Positions 43,312 through 52,730 of a DNA stretch of 64,000 bases are shown in pieces (position 1 is the first letter of the stretch; every line of letters starts with the position of its first letter). The notes below the pieces were generated by a model. It saw only the letters and a list, made by a program, of their open reading frames with translations. It was not told the DNA's origin and searched no databases. The translations under genes were made by a program, and so were the position numbers. Location: positions 4,526,001 to 4,590,000 of the forward strand of contig CBDCWE010000003.1 in NCBI GenBank assembly GCA_965223355.1. Reading direction: 5' to 3'. Source of the DNA: Tectiglobus sp965223355 (GTDB lineage: Bacteria; Pseudomonadota; Alphaproteobacteria; Rhizobiales; Hyphomicrobiaceae).

Positions 43312-45129
43312 ATGTATCAATCGTTTGAGGACACCAGTGCAACCGGCGAGGTTGCCGGTCGCATCGCGCGCTTGCGCCGGCTGTTGGACAGCCACAATAT
43401 CGATGCCTTTCTGGTGCCGCGCGGCGATCAACATCGCGGCGAATATGTTGCCCCGTCATCGGAGCGCCTGGCCTGGATCAGCGGTTTTACGGGCTCGGCT
43501 GGATTTGCTGTGATCACCCGGACGCAGGCGGCGCTGTTTACGGATGGCCGCTACACCGTGCAGGCGCGGCTCCAGACGCCGGACCAACTGTTTACGCTGC
43601 TGCCGGTCCCCGACACTGACCCCTACGACTGGATTGGCGATCAAACCGCCGGCGAGGTGCGCACAATCGGTTTCGATCCGTGGCTGCATGCGCTGGCTGA
43701 AATCGAGCGGGCAACGGCAAAACTCAAGCCGAGGGGAATGCGCCTCAAGGCGATGAGGCGGAACCTTGTCGACAGCGTCTGGGGCGCCGACAGACCGGCC
43801 CCGCCGCGCGCGCCGGTCACCATCCAAGCCTTGTCGAAGGCCGGCAAAAGCGCCGCGCAAAAACTGAAGGATCTGCAAGACCAACTGGCCGAGGCCGGTC
43901 AAGATGCGACGGTCCTGACCGCACCGGATTCGATTTGCTGGCTGTTCAACATCCGCGGCAGCGATGTTGCCCACAATCCGGTGTGCTTGTGCTTTGCGAT
44001 CATCCCGGCCACGGGCAAGGCGGAACTGATTATCGCACCGGACAGGCTCAACCAAGCGGTGCGCCGCCATCTCGATCCGGTCGCCGACGCTGTGCCGACC
44101 GGTGATTTCCAGGCGCGGTTGCGCGCATTGGGCAAACGCTGCACGGCGATCCGGCTTGATGCGGAGACCTGCCCGGTCTGGATTGCCCGCCAGATCGCCG
44201 GTGCGAAACGGATAGCGCGCGGAAGCGACCTGTGCGTTTTGCCGAAGGCGATCAAGAACGAAGTCGAAATCCGTGGCGCGCGCGCAGCCCACGCCCGCGA
44301 TGGCGTTGCCGTCTGCCGCTTTCTGGCCTGGCTCGATCGCGAGGCCGTGTCCGGCAACGTCAGCGAGATCGGTGCAGCGCGCCAGCTCGAACGGTTTCGC
44401 GCGCAGACCAATCAGCTCAAGGAAATCAGCTTCGACACGATCTCTGGCAGTGGTCCAAACGGCGCCATCGTCCACTATCGGGTAACCACGGCCGGCAATC
44501 GTCAGCTCGGCGCGGGCGAGCTCTACCTGGTCGATTCCGGCGCGCAGTATCCGGACGGTACCACCGACATCACGCGGACCATCGCGATCGGGCGCGCAAC
44601 AGAGGAAATGCGAGACCGTTTCACGCGCGTCCTCAAAGGACATATCGCGATCGCCACCGCGAACTTCCCGGAAGGCACGCGCGGCATCGACCTTGACCCA
44701 TTTGCACGACGCGCCTTGTGGGACGCCGGCCTCGATTATAATCACGGAACCGGCCACGGCGTTGGCAGCTACCTGTCGGTGCATGAGGGACCGCAATCGA
44801 TTTCCAGGCGCGGCATGGTCATCCTTAGGCCAGGCATGATCATCTCGAACGAGCCCGGCTATTACAACGAAGGCCGCTACGGTATTCGGATCGAGAACCT
44901 GGTGCTGGTGCGCGCGCCCAAGGACATCGAAAACGGCGATCGGCCGATGCTGAGTTTCGAAACCCTGACGCTGGCCCCGATCGACCGCAACCTTATCGAT
45001 GTCAAGCTGTTGACCGCGAGCGAACGGCAATGGCTCAACGCTTACCACGCCCGTGTCATGCGCGAGATCGGGCCGCAGTTGGTTGGCGATGAACGCGCTT
45101 GGTTGCGGGCTGCCTGCGCGAAGATTTGA
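43312..45129 (+). CDS. Aminopeptidase P-family (M24) peptidase
   Basis: About 605 residues, the size of APP1-type Xaa-Pro aminopeptidases with two N-terminal creatinase-like domains and a C-terminal pita-bread domain. FDTISGSGPNGAIVHY, VDSGAQYPDGTTDITRT, HGTGHGVGSYLSVHEGP and NEPGYYNEGRYGIRIENL carry the metal ligands of a dinuclear M24 peptidase. The ATG at 43312 is preferred over 43225 because AAGGGCGG lies about 8 bases upstream and similarity starts there; ATG 43306 is close. Confidence 0.9.
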   Translation: MYQSFEDTSATGEVAGRIARLRRLLDSHNIDAFLVPRGDQHRGEYVAPSSERLAWISGFTGSAGFAVITRTQAALFTDGRYTVQARLQTPDQLFTLLPVPDTDPYDWIGDQTAGEVRTIGFDPWLHALAEIERATAKLKPRGMRLKAMRRNLVDSVWGADRPAPPRAPVTIQALSKAGKSAAQKLKDLQDQLAEAGQDATVLTAPDSICWLFNIRGSDVAHNPVCLCFAIIPATGKAELIIAPDRLNQAVRRHLDPVADAVPTGDFQARLRALGKRCTAIRLDAETCPVWIARQIAGAKRIARGSDLCVLPKAIKNEVEIRGARAAHARDGVAVCRFLAWLDREAVSGNVSEIGAARQLERFRAQTNQLKEISFDTISGSGPNGAIVHYRVTTAGNRQLGAGELYLVDSGAQYPDGTTDITRTIAIGRATEEMRDRFTRVLKGHIAIATANFPEGTRGIDLDPFARRALWDAGLDYNHGTGHGVGSYLSVHEGPQSISRRGMVILRPGMIISNEPGYYNEGRYGIRIENLVLVRAPKDIENGDRPMLSFETLTLAPIDRNLIDVKLLTASERQWLNAYHARVMREIGPQLVGDERAWLRAACAKI

Positions 45130-45150
45130 GGTTGTTTGAGAGTGCCCGTC

Positions 45151-46026
45151 ATGGCGGCATCAAAGGTGCACAAAGTGCCAACGGAACTTTCCGGAACCGA
45201 GCTTGGCGCGTGGCTGCTCACCGCCGAGGGCGCGCAGTTCTGTGAGCGGTTTGGCGATCTCAACCGGCGCTACTGGCAGTTGCCGATCAGCGTCGCGTGG
45301 CAGGCTGAGCGCGGGCTCTATCGCGTATCGGACGTTGCCGGTACGCGACAACGACACGCGGCAACCAGCGATATCTCAATTGCCAGACGCGCGCGGATAT
45401 TTCGCTATCGCCGCGGCGTTCACGATCGCATTGCGCGGCTCGCCGCCAAGTACTTTCTCGATCGCATTGACTTTGCCGCCGGCGATATCGCGATTGATTG
45501 CGGTGCCAATGTCGGGGAGGTCGGACTTTATCTGAGATCGCGGGCGAAGGTGCGGGTGATCGCGGTTGAGCCATCGCAACGTGAGGCCTGCGCTTGCGAT
45601 GAAAACCTGTTTGGCGGCCGCCCCGAAACGCTGCGCTTAGCGCTTTGGCACAGCGCCGGCAGCCACAAGTTTTATGATGGCAACGACACTGGCGATAGCT
45701 CACTGATCGAACCCGCCAACGCCGCCGCACCGCCCTGTCAAATTCAAACCACAACACTTGCGGCACTTGTCGACGCGCACGCCGACGGTCCAATCAAGTT
45801 GCTCAAGATCGAGGGCGAAGGGGCGGAGCCGGAAATCCTTGCCGGCGGGCGCGAGATGCTCGAGACCATCGTCCACTGCTGCGTTGATTGCGGTCCAGAA
45901 CGCGGGCTCAGCCAAGACCACGTTATCGCACCGGTCTGCAACCAGCTGTTCGCGGCCGGCTTCGAACTGGTCGACGTCAATCTCGAACGCCAGATTTTCT
46001 GGTTTCGCAATCCGGCGCTCGCATGA
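45151..46026 (+). CDS. FkbM-family methyltransferase
   Basis: About 291 residues. IDCGANVGEVGLYL and AVEPSQREACACDENL form the SAM-binding part and LLKIEGEGAEPEILAGG is the FkbM signature. The family methylates hydroxyls on polyketides, sugars or lipids; substrate is unknown. The ATG at 45151 is preferred; GTG 45142 or TTG 45136 remain possible. It follows the aminopeptidase gene by 21 bases and may be co-transcribed. No sugar or polyketide genes are nearby. Confidence 0.82.
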   Translation: MAASKVHKVPTELSGTELGAWLLTAEGAQFCERFGDLNRRYWQLPISVAWQAERGLYRVSDVAGTRQRHAATSDISIARRARIFRYRRGVHDRIARLAAKYFLDRIDFAAGDIAIDCGANVGEVGLYLRSRAKVRVIAVEPSQREACACDENLFGGRPETLRLALWHSAGSHKFYDGNDTGDSSLIEPANAAAPPCQIQTTTLAALVDAHADGPIKLLKIEGEGAEPEILAGGREMLETIVHCCVDCGPERGLSQDHVIAPVCNQLFAAGFELVDVNLERQIFWFRNPALA

Positions 46027-46471
46027 ACGAGCTTTGAGCAGATGCCACGTTGGGACAACTCGGAACAAGTTCGCGATCCGGGCACGATCCCGTTGTCGGG
46101 AGGGGGCGGTATAAACTCTCCACCGATCAAGGCCGGTGGTTCCCCGTTACAGCTGAAGACCGTACCGGTCGACCCAGTGGCGAACTTGCCACCACCGGCA
46201 ATCTTAACGCCGCGTCACCGCGGCGCGCATCGCCGGGCCCCGTCGTCCGACAAGTGCCGCGCCTGTCGGACAATGGGTGCCGGCAACACGTGCCGGCATG
46301 ACATCTTTGATGTTGATCACTCGACCAGCGCGTGTGCCCCAATTCTTAAGCGGGGGCGGTAGTAAGTCAGGGCTTTCAGCCTTAACAATCCGACCAAAGG
46401 GCCGGGCCCTTTGGAAACCCGCGACCTGATCTGAGGTTCGTGCGATTGTTTCCGCATTGGGCGGACATGAG
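46027..46471. other. Non-coding gap with a partial family A repeat
   Basis: No convincing gene. Plus-strand 46369-46420 is a remnant of family A (TTAAC and CCAAAGGGC...GCCCTTTGG arms) between the convergent FkbM and Gfo/Idh genes. The stretch 46040-46360 shows nothing else. Confidence 0.5.
46369..46420 (+). repeat. Family A hairpin-chain repeat, copy A9 (fragment)
   Basis: Only the last arms survive: GGGCTTTCAGCCTTAACAAT, then CCAAAGGGCCGGGCCCTTTGG and AAACCC. Position is again beside gene 3' ends. Confidence 0.75.
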
Positions 46472-47434
46472 TCAACCGGTTGCCTGACAGAGGATTTCGA
46501 CGTTGCGCGCGCCCATTACGCCATCGACCTCCGGCGCGCGGTTGTCGCGGACGGCAGCGGCGAAGTCCTCGATTTCGGCCTTGTAGCAATCAACGTAGGC
46601 GTAGTCATAGCGCCCGTCGTGGGTTGTGATCGTGCCCTCGCCGGTCGTCGACATCGTATCTTCGCTAACCGCGTAACCCTTGCTGCCGTAGAGTTCGAAG
46701 CGGGTCGGGCCCGAAAACACGACCGAGGCGCACAGATCCGCCGTGGCACCGTTTTCAAACTTCATGGCGATCAACGACGTCTCATCGTTGGCGCTGCCCC
46801 AGACCTGATTGGCGATGACGCTTTTAACCTCGACAATGTCGCCGCAGGTCGGTGTCATGTACCACAGGATCTGATCAAGGATGTGGGTGCCGACACCGGC
46901 CAGAGCCCACCACTTGCCGACGTCGGTGCGCGCGCGCCAGTTGCTGTCGTCGCCGGCCAGCGACGTCCACTGCACGCGCATGTGGCGCAGCTCGCCGAGC
47001 TTGCCGGCCTTGACGTCGTCGAACAGCCGCCGCTGGCCGCCGTGCCAGCGCAGATGGTAGGCAACGCCGAGTTTGACCCCGGCCGCTTGGCAGGCTGCAA
47101 CCATGGCGTCGGCCTCCGCCGGCGAGGTTGCCATCGGCTTTTCGCAAAACACGTGCTTGCCGGCACGGGCGGCGGCAATGGCCTGGTCGGCGTGCAATTT
47201 GTCCGGTGTCGCGATCAGCACGGCGTCGAGTTGGGGATCGGCCAGCAGCGCCTCGATAGTGTCGTGGGCGGCGTTCGGGGCGGCGGCTCCGAACCTGGCT
47301 GCGGCGGCGCTGGCGCGGCCCTTGTCGCGGCTCATCACGCTCCACAGCTCGGCGCCTTCGGCGGCCTGCAGCGCCGGCAGCAGTTTTCGTTCAGCGATCC
47401 CGCCAGGACCAATCAATGCCATCTTGAGTGTCAT
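46472..47434 (-). CDS. Gfo/Idh/MocA-family oxidoreductase
   Basis: The 320-residue product has an N-terminal Rossmann fold (ALIGPGGIAERKLLPAL, IATPDKLHADQAIAAARAGKHVFCEKPMA) followed by the alpha/beta domain of Gfo/Idh/MocA enzymes. EKP is the conserved catalytic-lysine motif. Members oxidise sugars, inositols or other hydroxyls with NAD(P). It lies 284 bases downstream of the CoA-transferase gene in the same direction and may be the last gene of the sirtuin-cupin-molybdoenzyme-GrdB-like operon, though the gap is large. Confidence 0.85.
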   Translation of the reverse strand: MTLKMALIGPGGIAERKLLPALQAAEGAELWSVMSRDKGRASAAAARFGAAAPNAAHDTIEALLADPQLDAVLIATPDKLHADQAIAAARAGKHVFCEKPMATSPAEADAMVAACQAAGVKLGVAYHLRWHGGQRRLFDDVKAGKLGELRHMRVQWTSLAGDDSNWRARTDVGKWWALAGVGTHILDQILWYMTPTCGDIVEVKSVIANQVWGSANDETSLIAMKFENGATADLCASVVFSGPTRFELYGSKGYAVSEDTMSTTGEGTITTHDGRYDYAYVDCYKAEIEDFAAAVRDNRAPEVDGVMGARNVEILCQATG

Positions 47435-47718
47435 CGGTGTGTTGCCTCCACGTCGACGCCGGTGTGCGGCGACGTCGTTGTTGGTTGATGTTGGAGCGGC
47501 GGACCCTGAATTGGACCCATTTTACCGCGGCGAATTTGACCCGAGATCAAGCGGGCCGGTGACATGCGTGGCAGCGCCACGGACGAGACGGGACGCGCAG
47601 AGGTCGGGTCGAATTGGCCCGGCCCGTCTTGGCGCAGCCACGCTCCGCTTGGACGGGTTTTCAATTTAAAGCTCGGCGCCCTGACCTCAAGCAAATGCCG
47701 GATCGGCGCGCGTCGTCG

Positions 47719-48912
47719 TCAAACCACGCCGGCGGCCCGCATGTCGGCGATGTCGGCGTCGGCGTAACCGGCCTCGGCGAGAATGTCGTCGGCATGTTGG
47801 CCGAGTTCGGCCGGCGGGCGCTCGACCGAGCCGCCGCCGTGGGCATACTTGAAGCCCGAGCCGATCAGTTTCATCGGTCCATAGGGGCCGTCAATCTCCT
47901 GAATGACGTCGCGGTGTGCGAGCTGAGGATGATTGACAGCGTCGGCCAACGAGTTGATGCGCGAGGCCGGCGCACCGGCTTCGGCGAGGCGGACTTCCCA
48001 GGTCTCGGCATCGGCTTCGGCAAACGCGGTCTCGATAATGTCGCGCAGCGCCGGCTCGTTGGCGATACGGGTCGGCCAGTCGACAAACCGCGGATCATCG
48101 AGAATGTCCTCACGACCAATGCACTTGAGCAGTTTCAAGAACTGGCCTTCGTTGTTGACGGCCAGCAGAATGTGGCCGCCCTTGACCTTGAACAGGTTGG
48201 CCGTCGGGATACGGCTCACGGCCTGGTTGCCGAACCGGCCCTGGCGGACGCCGGCGATGGTATATTCGCACACCGTCGGCGACAGGAAGGTCAGCGTCGC
48301 ATCAAGCATGGCGACGTCGACCAGCTGGCCCTTGCCGGTATGCGTGCGCTGATAGATGGCGCTTGCCACGGCGAAGGCGGAAGTCATGCCGCTCAACGCA
48401 TCACAGACCGCGAAACCGGCCCGTGTCGGCACGCTATCTTCGTGACCGGTGATCGACATGATGCCGGAGGTCGCCTGGATGCGGCCATCGTAGGACGGCG
48501 TATCCTTGTAGGGACCGTCCTGGCCGAAGCCTGAGACCGCGCAATAAATCAGCCTCGGGTTGATCCGGGAGAGCACGTCATAACCAATGCCGAGACGGTC
48601 CATAACACCGGGGCGGAAATTCTCGGCAACGACATCGGCCTTGGCCGCCAGTCGCTTGACGATCTCGATCGCCGTCGGATCCTTCAAATCCAGTGCGATG
48701 TTGCGTTTGTTGGCGTTGACGGCGGCCCAGGTTGGGGCGTAGGCGCGCTCGGCCCACACCTCGGAGCCCGGCGAAAAGCGCATGTGTTCGCCACCCTTGC
48801 GCTCGACCTTGATAACGTCGGCGCCAAGCAGCGCCAACTGGTAAGTCCCGAACGGGCCGGCAAACACCTGGGTGAAATCGAGCACACGAATGCCGGCGAA
48901 GGGTTTGGTCAT
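47719..48912 (-). CDS. CaiB/BaiF family III CoA-transferase
   Basis: The 397-residue protein starts FAGIRVLDFTQVFAGPFGTYQLALLGADVIKVERKGG-like, the family III N-terminus (seen here in pieces VLDFTQVFAGP and ADVIKVER). YCAVSGFGQDGPY and SGIMSITGHEDS continue the fold. These enzymes move CoA between small organic acids (for example formyl-, succinyl- or carnitinyl-CoA). It overlaps the GrdB-like gene by 4 bases, so the two proteins are made together, linking CoA activation with that unknown chemistry. Confidence 0.88.
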   Translation of the reverse strand: MTKPFAGIRVLDFTQVFAGPFGTYQLALLGADVIKVERKGGEHMRFSPGSEVWAERAYAPTWAAVNANKRNIALDLKDPTAIEIVKRLAAKADVVAENFRPGVMDRLGIGYDVLSRINPRLIYCAVSGFGQDGPYKDTPSYDGRIQATSGIMSITGHEDSVPTRAGFAVCDALSGMTSAFAVASAIYQRTHTGKGQLVDVAMLDATLTFLSPTVCEYTIAGVRQGRFGNQAVSRIPTANLFKVKGGHILLAVNNEGQFLKLLKCIGREDILDDPRFVDWPTRIANEPALRDIIETAFAEADAETWEVRLAEAGAPASRINSLADAVNHPQLAHRDVIQEIDGPYGPMKLIGSGFKYAHGGGSVERPPAELGQHADDILAEAGYADADIADMRAAGVV

Positions 48913-49889
48913 TCGGCTGCCTCGACATTTGAATTGTCCTCGGCGCGCTTGGCCTTGGCAATTTCCTTCTGGCGGTTGAATTCTTGACGGCGCCGTTCAA
49001 GCTCCTCAGCCGGAATGCGTTCGACGTTGGAAAAATCAAGCTTCCAGTCCGGATTGCCCGACCAGCGAATTGGCGACTGGCGGGTTGTGCGCGGACCCGA
49101 TGCCGTGGCGAGCACCTCGAGCGCCATCTCCAAAGTCGCAGCCTGCGAGGCTTCGTCATGGGGTTTGCCGGCGGCATTGCCGAGCGGGAAATCGGAGAAC
49201 AAGAAGCGCGGCACGCCCGCGTGTTCAACGATGTCCTTGGCGCAGCCCATGATCACCGTTGGGATACCGTTGGCCTCGAGACAGCGCGCGGTCAAGCTGA
49301 TGGACTGATGGCAAACGGGGCAGTTGGCCAGCAGCACGGCGACGTCGGCGCCGTCTTTGCGGACCCTTTCGAGGACGTCCGGGCCGTCCTGCTGGATGGT
49401 GGTCTTGTGGCTGCGATTGGTCGGCACGCCGTGGATGTGCGGTGCGACCGCGCCAATGCGGCCGTCCCTGGCGAGGCGCTGCATCTGGACGAGCGGGATC
49501 CAGGAATTCTTGTCGGTTGCCGTGGTGTGATCGCGGTCGATGCCGACGTGGGAAATTTTCAGATCCGGCTCGGGTTCGATCGGCAGGGAATAGGCCCGGT
49601 AGAATTTGGCCGCCGAATTGTAGGGCGCGCCGGGGCCCTGATCCCCACGGCCCGGCTGGTAGGGTGCGGCGGTGGTCAGAACCGCAACAGTGCTTTCGGA
49701 CAACGGTTTGGTCAGCGGTGTAAACGGCACATCGGCATACTGCGCCCAGCGATAGGGCCGCGCATAGCCCAACGCCTGGTAATAGGTGCGCGTGCGATAC
49801 ATGTAAGGCACCGGCACATCGTGCGCCACCGCGAAACCCATCTCCCGATCGAGATTGTCCGGCAAGGTATCATTGGCAAGCTTGGTCAT
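48909..49889 (-). CDS. GrdB-like (glycine/sarcosine/betaine reductase B family) protein with Cys in place of Sec
   Basis: 326 residues matching the GrdB/PrdB reductase family: PYRWAQYADVPFTPL, GDQGPGAPYNSAAKFY, ISHVGIDRDHTT, PHIHGVPTNRSHKTT, and DGADVAVLLANCPVCHQSI. Founding members carry selenocysteine at the redox site; here that region has C190-P-V-C193 and no in-frame TGA. GIPTVIMGCAKDIVEHAGVPRFLF is another conserved block. In clostridia GrdB cleaves C-N bonds with protein A and C; no such partners are near. The gene lies 96 bases after the molybdoenzyme gene and overlaps the CoA-transferase gene by 4 bases. Substrate and reaction are unknown. Confidence 0.78.
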   Translation of the reverse strand: MTKLANDTLPDNLDREMGFAVAHDVPVPYMYRTRTYYQALGYARPYRWAQYADVPFTPLTKPLSESTVAVLTTAAPYQPGRGDQGPGAPYNSAAKFYRAYSLPIEPEPDLKISHVGIDRDHTTATDKNSWIPLVQMQRLARDGRIGAVAPHIHGVPTNRSHKTTIQQDGPDVLERVRKDGADVAVLLANCPVCHQSISLTARCLEANGIPTVIMGCAKDIVEHAGVPRFLFSDFPLGNAAGKPHDEASQAATLEMALEVLATASGPRTTRQSPIRWSGNPDWKLDFSNVERIPAEELERRRQEFNRQKEIAKAKRAEDNSNVEAAE

Positions 49890-49985
49890 CGGCCCGTCTC
49901 CAGTCGCGGTTGGTGCTATAATCTCACGAACCGGCAGCGCACAAAAGCCCGCTGTCTGTCGCGAGCACGCAGACGGGTCGGGCTT

Positions 49986-52286
49986 TCAGGGTTGTGATTG
50001 CACCGCCACCCGTTGCGGCAGCGTAAAGGCCGTGACCGCGGGGGCGTCGCCGGTAAACTTCTCGACTTCAACCAGGGTTGTATGTGCGATCGGGCCCTGG
50101 CCCAGTTTCGACGTGCCCTTGTCGAGCGTCAGAACGTTGGGATTGCCGTGCTTGTCGGCGCCCCAAGCATCGCCCGAGCGGGCCGGGTCAAACCACGCCC
50201 CGGTCGGCAGTACGACGACGCCCGGCCTGACACTGTCCGAGATAGCCGCAGCGGCAAGGGTTTCACCGCGATCGTTGAACAGCCTGACGACATCGCCGTC
50301 GCTGATGCCACGTTTGGCGGCATCGGCAGGCGACAGCGTTGCAACCTCGCGGCCGCCGACCTTGGCCTCGCGACTGGGCCCAGCAAAGTCCAATTGCGAA
50401 TGCAGCTTGGTGATCGGCTGGTTCGAGATCAAATGCAGCGGCAAGGCGTCCGCCTTGGCATCACCGAGCCACTCGGCCGGCTGCAGCCAGACCGGATGGC
50501 CGGGGCAGTCGTCATAGCCGAACGCAGCAATGGTTTCGGAGAAGATCTCGAGTTTGCCGGACGGTGTCGGCAGGCGCGCAACTGTGGGATCAGCGCGGTA
50601 ATCGGCGTAGACGTTGTGGTCGGCCTCCGGCATCTTGGTTGCAACGTAGCCCCGCGCCCAGAACGTATCGAAATCCGGGATCTCGCCGGCGTCCGCTGAC
50701 ACTGTCTGGCGCGCGGTCTCATAGAGCGTGCGCAGCCAGTCCATCTCGCTGCGGCCCATGGCGAACGGCTGCTCGATATCGAGCCGTGCGGCCAGACCGC
50801 GGAAGATCTCGAAATCGTGGCGGGCCTCGCCCTGTGGCGCGATCGCCTGCTTCATGGCTATGACGAACCGGTCACGGGAGCTGGCGCCGATGTCATTGCG
50901 CTCCAACGTCGTCGTTGCCGGCAGCACGATGTCGGCAAACTTCGCAGTCGGCGTCCAGAACTGTTCGTTGACAATCACGGTGTCGGGCCGCCGCCAGCCA
51001 TCGATCAGGCGATTGAGATCCTGATGATGGTGGAACGGGTTGCCGCCGCACCAGTAGATAATCTTGGTGTCGGGATAGTGGCGCCGCGCGCCATCGTAGT
51101 CGTAGGCTTGACCGGGGTTGAGCAGCAGGTCGGCGATGCGCGCGACCGGAATGAAACTGCCGGTTGGATTGTCACCGGCAGAGTGCGAGACCGGGAGCGC
51201 GGCGGCGACGGGATTGCCCTGGCCGTGCATGCTGCCGTAGCCGAAACCAAAACCGCCGCCCGGCAGACCGATCTGGCCGAGGATCGCGGCCAGGGTCATC
51301 GTCATCCAGAAGGTCTGTTCGCCATGATCGCCGCGCTGCAACGAGTAACTGGTTGCAATCATCGTGCGCTTTGCTGCCATGCGGCGCGCCAGCGACGTGA
51401 CCCGGTCCGCATCGATTTCGGTGATGGCGGCCGCCCACGCAGCCGATTTCGGCTGGCCGTCGCTGTCGCCAAGCAGATAGGCGCGGAACCGTTCGAAACC
51501 GACGGTGTGGGACGCCAGAAACGCACGGTCGTGCAGGTTCTCGGTGACCAACGTGTGCGCCAGCCCGAGCATGACGGCGACATCGGTGTTGGGGCGTAAA
51601 GCCCACCACTCAGCATTCAGATAATCCGGCGTGTCGGACCGCAACGGTGTTACGCTGATCACCTCGACGCCCTTGTCGGCCAGTTCGCGCAGCCACGTCT
51701 CGGCGGAATGAGCACCCATGCCGCCGGGCTCGACTTGTGCATTGCGTGTTCCAACGCCGCCGAAGGCGATGAACAGTTCCGTCGCCGCGGCAATCGCATC
51801 CCACGAGGTCAGATTGCGCAGTGGCCGGTGGTCGCCGACGATGTGCGGCAGAATGGCGAGACCGGCGGCCAGCGAATAGCTGTACTTCTGGCCAGTATAG
51901 CCGCCAAAGCAATTCATGAAGCGCTGCAACTGGGTCTTGGCGTGGTGAAAGCGGCCAGCGCTCGACCAACCATAAGAGCCGGCAAAGATTGCCTCGTTGC
52001 CGTGCTCACGCTTGACCCGAGAAAGCTCCTCGGAAACGATGTCCAACGCTTCATCCCAGGGGACTTCGACGAAACGGCCTTGTCCACGCGCACGGTCGCG
52101 ATGGCGCAGCCAGCCTTCGCGGATGCTCGGGCGGGCAACGCGCACCTCGTGATGAACCGCCTCGGGGATGGCCTTCAGGATTGGCGACGGTGTCGGATCA
52201 TGTTCAAACGGACGGGCCTCGACGAGGCGGCCCTCTTCGACCACTGGTTCGAAAGCGCCCCAGTGGGAGCTGTGCAGAAGTGACAT
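49986..52286 (-). CDS. Molybdopterin-dependent oxidoreductase (DMSO reductase superfamily, BisC/TorA-like)
   Basis: The 766-residue protein has the DMSO-reductase plan: GWLRHRD, then FAGSYGWSSAGRFHHAKTQ, in which a serine (about 108-109) is the expected molybdenum ligand, and GGNPFHHHQDLN and DIVLPATTTLERND for the two guanine-dinucleotide cofactors. It lacks a twin-arginine leader and an N-terminal 4Fe-4S motif, so it is probably cytoplasmic like biotin sulfoxide reductase. It may be a sulfoxide, N-oxide or hydroxylated-amine oxidoreductase. It is flanked by a cupin gene and a GrdB-like gene in one apparent operon, suggesting joint catabolism (inference). Confidence 0.87.
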   Translation of the reverse strand: MSLLHSSHWGAFEPVVEEGRLVEARPFEHDPTPSPILKAIPEAVHHEVRVARPSIREGWLRHRDRARGQGRFVEVPWDEALDIVSEELSRVKREHGNEAIFAGSYGWSSAGRFHHAKTQLQRFMNCFGGYTGQKYSYSLAAGLAILPHIVGDHRPLRNLTSWDAIAAATELFIAFGGVGTRNAQVEPGGMGAHSAETWLRELADKGVEVISVTPLRSDTPDYLNAEWWALRPNTDVAVMLGLAHTLVTENLHDRAFLASHTVGFERFRAYLLGDSDGQPKSAAWAAAITEIDADRVTSLARRMAAKRTMIATSYSLQRGDHGEQTFWMTMTLAAILGQIGLPGGGFGFGYGSMHGQGNPVAAALPVSHSAGDNPTGSFIPVARIADLLLNPGQAYDYDGARRHYPDTKIIYWCGGNPFHHHQDLNRLIDGWRRPDTVIVNEQFWTPTAKFADIVLPATTTLERNDIGASSRDRFVIAMKQAIAPQGEARHDFEIFRGLAARLDIEQPFAMGRSEMDWLRTLYETARQTVSADAGEIPDFDTFWARGYVATKMPEADHNVYADYRADPTVARLPTPSGKLEIFSETIAAFGYDDCPGHPVWLQPAEWLGDAKADALPLHLISNQPITKLHSQLDFAGPSREAKVGGREVATLSPADAAKRGISDGDVVRLFNDRGETLAAAAISDSVRPGVVVLPTGAWFDPARSGDAWGADKHGNPNVLTLDKGTSKLGQGPIAHTTLVEVEKFTGDAPAVTAFTLPQRVAVQSQP

Positions 52287-52331
52287 TGTAATCCGGCCTA
52301 ATGATCGTGGAGGGGAAGTGGAAGCTCGTGG

Positions 52332-52727
52332 TCAGATCGGCGGTGCCCAGCGCCGCGGCATTTCACGGGCATCGCCGTAAGCTGCCTCAAATATCGGTGA
52401 CGCCAAAATCGCACGGACGTGCAACTCATCCGCGCCGATATTCTCAAAGCCGTGCAGGAGACCAGCCGGCACAACGACCGACTGATGCGCGCTCAGTTCG
52501 CGCTGCGCCTCACCGGCCGTGACGCGGGCGCGACCGGCCAGCACGGTGAGGACTTCTTCGACCGCATGGACATGCAGCGGGGCGCCCGTGCCGGGCACAC
52601 AGCGCTGCTCAAAGATGCAAAGCTGACGGCTGCCGACCTCGCCTGACACGTGCATGGTGGTGACGACTCCGGGCCGCCAGTCTTGCGATTTCTGAGATGC
52701 GTGATCGAGAACGGTGATTTCGGTCAT
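52332..52727 (-). CDS. Cupin-domain protein
   Basis: The 131-residue product is a single cupin barrel: GTGAPLHVHAVEEVLTVLAGRARV supplies the first metal-binding motif and HQSVVVPAGLLHGFENIG the second. Such proteins are often small dioxygenases, isomerases or binding proteins. It starts 3 bases after the sirtuin stop and ends 45 bases before the molybdoenzyme gene. Role in the cluster is unknown. Confidence 0.8.
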   Translation of the reverse strand: MTEITVLDHASQKSQDWRPGVVTTMHVSGEVGSRQLCIFEQRCVPGTGAPLHVHAVEEVLTVLAGRARVTAGEAQRELSAHQSVVVPAGLLHGFENIGADELHVRAILASPIFEAAYGDAREMPRRWAPPI

Positions 52728-52730
52728 GGC

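Noticed and set aside
46050..46362. Several open frames in the gap after the FkbM gene.
   Set aside because: Proline- and arginine-rich translations, no ribosome site, and overlapping frames on both strands.
48909..49889. Selenocysteine incorporation in the GrdB-like gene.
   Set aside because: There is no in-frame TGA within the conserved reductase region, and the redox site is CPVC.
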